Assembly: GCA_019411365.1 (NCBI GenBank)
Contig: DXQT01000003.1
Span: forward strand, 1-64,000
Length of the DNA: 64,000 nt
Source: Roseburia sp.
Lineage (GTDB): Bacteria; Bacillota_A; Clostridia; Lachnospirales; Lachnospiraceae
Reading direction: 5' to 3'
Below the pieces are notes generated by a model. It was not told where the DNA came from. It did no database searches and saw only the letters and a list, made by a program, of their open reading frames with translations. The first letter of the stretch is position 1. Each line of letters starts with the position of its first letter. Below are positions 63,304-64,000 of this stretch, one piece after another. The translations under genes and the position numbers were made by a program.

Positions 63304-63837
63304 CGGAGTGAAAAATTTAGAGGTGCGTTTCTTCCATGGCTTCTGTGTGTTGATAGAAATGAAATGACAAGAGGGGCTCTGTGAAAATATTGTGAGGATT
63401 GTGTAAATTTATCCATGGTTCGTTTTAGACTTTAAGTTTATGTACATTCATAAATGGACGTCTGGCTCTCTGTGTCCGTCTACGGAAAATTCTCTGCAAC
63501 TTTATTTAGCGCAAGTAAATGTCAGAATCAGCATCGTTTATTGTAGGGCAAAAATTAAAAAATACCCGGATAATTTTTGCCCTACTTCTCTGCTGATTTT
63601 CTGACATGTAACTTGCGCACAATAAAGTTGCAAAGAGAGTTTTCCGTAGACGGACACAGAGAGCCAGACGTCCATTTTTTGAATGAACATAAACAATCGA
63701 AGAAGTCTAAAACGAACCATGGATAAATAAACAATCCGAGCTATTTTCACAGAGCCCCTCTTGCCATTTCATTTTTTATTGTACGTTAAAAGCCATGGAA
63801 GAAACGCACCTCCAAATTTTTCATTCGGTCAATCGTT
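63295..63837. repeat. Large imperfect palindrome (~540 bp)
   Basis: Two arms of about 265 bp face each other: left 63295-63557, right 63571-63837, with a 13-nt centre. Matching blocks include AGGTGCGTTTCTTCCATGG, AAGAGGGGCTCTGTGAAAAT, ATCCATGGTTCGTTTTAGAC, TGGACGTCTGGCTCTCTGTG and GTAGGGCAAAAATTA, each found inverted in the other arm. The arms differ by small indels. The ends reach into the last codons of both convergent genes. No credible gene is inside; a 70-codon frame at 63538-63750 on the minus strand is arm sequence. Confidence 0.93.
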
Positions 63838-64000
63838 TTTTCGCTTCGTTGATCACATCCTGGATGAAGCCTTCTGTGTCGTCGCGGACGGTCTGCCAGT
63901 CAATGTGTTCCATGTCTGGCGAATCGAGGTCGGCGCCACGGAATACATCCGGCAGATTTTTTTCTTTTGTGATCGTTCCGATAAAGGAAAAAGTGCCAAG
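63821..64000 (-). CDS. C-terminal end of an unrecognised protein (partial)
   Basis: On the minus strand the frame is open from the right edge to a TGA at 63821-63823, giving the last 59 residues. They read FSFIGTITKEKNLPDVFRGA and EGFIQDVINEAKKRLTE at the end. No family is recognised from this fragment. It converges on the alpha-galactosidase gene; its last codons belong to the right arm of the palindrome. Confidence 0.6.
   Translation of the reverse strand, partial: LGTFSFIGTITKEKNLPDVFRGADLDSPDMEHIDWQTVRDDTEGFIQDVINEAKKRLTE

Noticed and set aside
63538..63750. 70-codon minus-strand frame in the palindrome
   Set aside because: It is made of palindrome arm sequence, has no ribosome binding site, and the matching frame of the other arm is broken.
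1..64000. CRISPR arrays, tRNA and rRNA genes
   Set aside because: No regularly spaced repeats of CRISPR type and no rRNA-like or convincing tRNA cloverleaf sequence were seen on either strand.

Overview
The window looks like a chromosomal segment of a Gram-positive, spore-gene-bearing gut Firmicute of the Lachnospiraceae type (Roseburia/Agathobacter-like; the genus is my inference). The evidence is a clostridial division and cell wall cluster that runs straight into spoIIGA-sigE, a complete spoIIIA operon, the order nudF-spoIIM-xerD also known from Bacillus, a T-box before thrS, strong AGGAGG-type ribosome binding sites, several TTG/GTG starts, and a LexA box of the Gram-positive GAAC-N4-GTTC type before recA. 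I saw no rRNA, tRNA or CRISPR array.

Region 1 (1-9.8 kb) is accessory. It holds the end of a very long Gly/Asn-rich surface protein (open from the left edge, without any ATG until late), a small membrane protein, a DivIVA-like coiled-coil protein with seven 11-residue repeats, a signal peptidase I, an EAL-domain c-di-GMP phosphodiesterase, a methyl-accepting chemotaxis protein, a PepSY lipoprotein and a small membrane protein. After a terminator comes a visibly AT-rich pair, a SEFIR/TIR-domain protein and an unrecognised partner (candidate defence locus), abutting a 5'-truncated large serine recombinase. Region 2 (9.8-14.1 kb) is a leftward unit of a 2-hydroxyacid/lactate dehydrogenase homologue, an internally deleted aminotransferase pseudogene and an Na+/alanine-type symporter, divergent from a LysR regulator.

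Region 3 (14.3-54.6 kb) is core: SEC-C protein, T-box-thrS (ThrRS without a TGS domain), DUF1540 protein, phospholipase-C-like protein, a Spo0E-like gene behind a perfect 0A box, then mraZ-rsmH-ftsL-two class B PBPs-mraY-murD-ftsW-divIB-ftsZ-spoIIGA-sigE. Next come a beta-CASP nuclease and a convergent sigG, a DapF homologue whose two catalytic cysteines are both serine, queT behind a preQ1-like leader, argS, spoIIIAA-AH, prfC, thioredoxin, recA-recX, rny, nudF, spoIIM, xerD and larC.

Region 4 (54.6-63.3 kb) is a galactoside-utilisation operon: a TetR regulator whose promoter sits between two matching inverted-repeat operators, a GH2 beta-galactosidase-type enzyme, a GT-B-like protein of unknown role, a GPH-type sugar symporter and a GH36 alpha-galactosidase. 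It ends in a ~540-bp imperfect palindrome shared with the 3' end of the convergent next gene.

A repeat family with ~65-bp terminal inverted repeats occurs three times (3824, 17131, 46611), once as an internally deleted remnant that supplies the C-terminus of the EAL protein.
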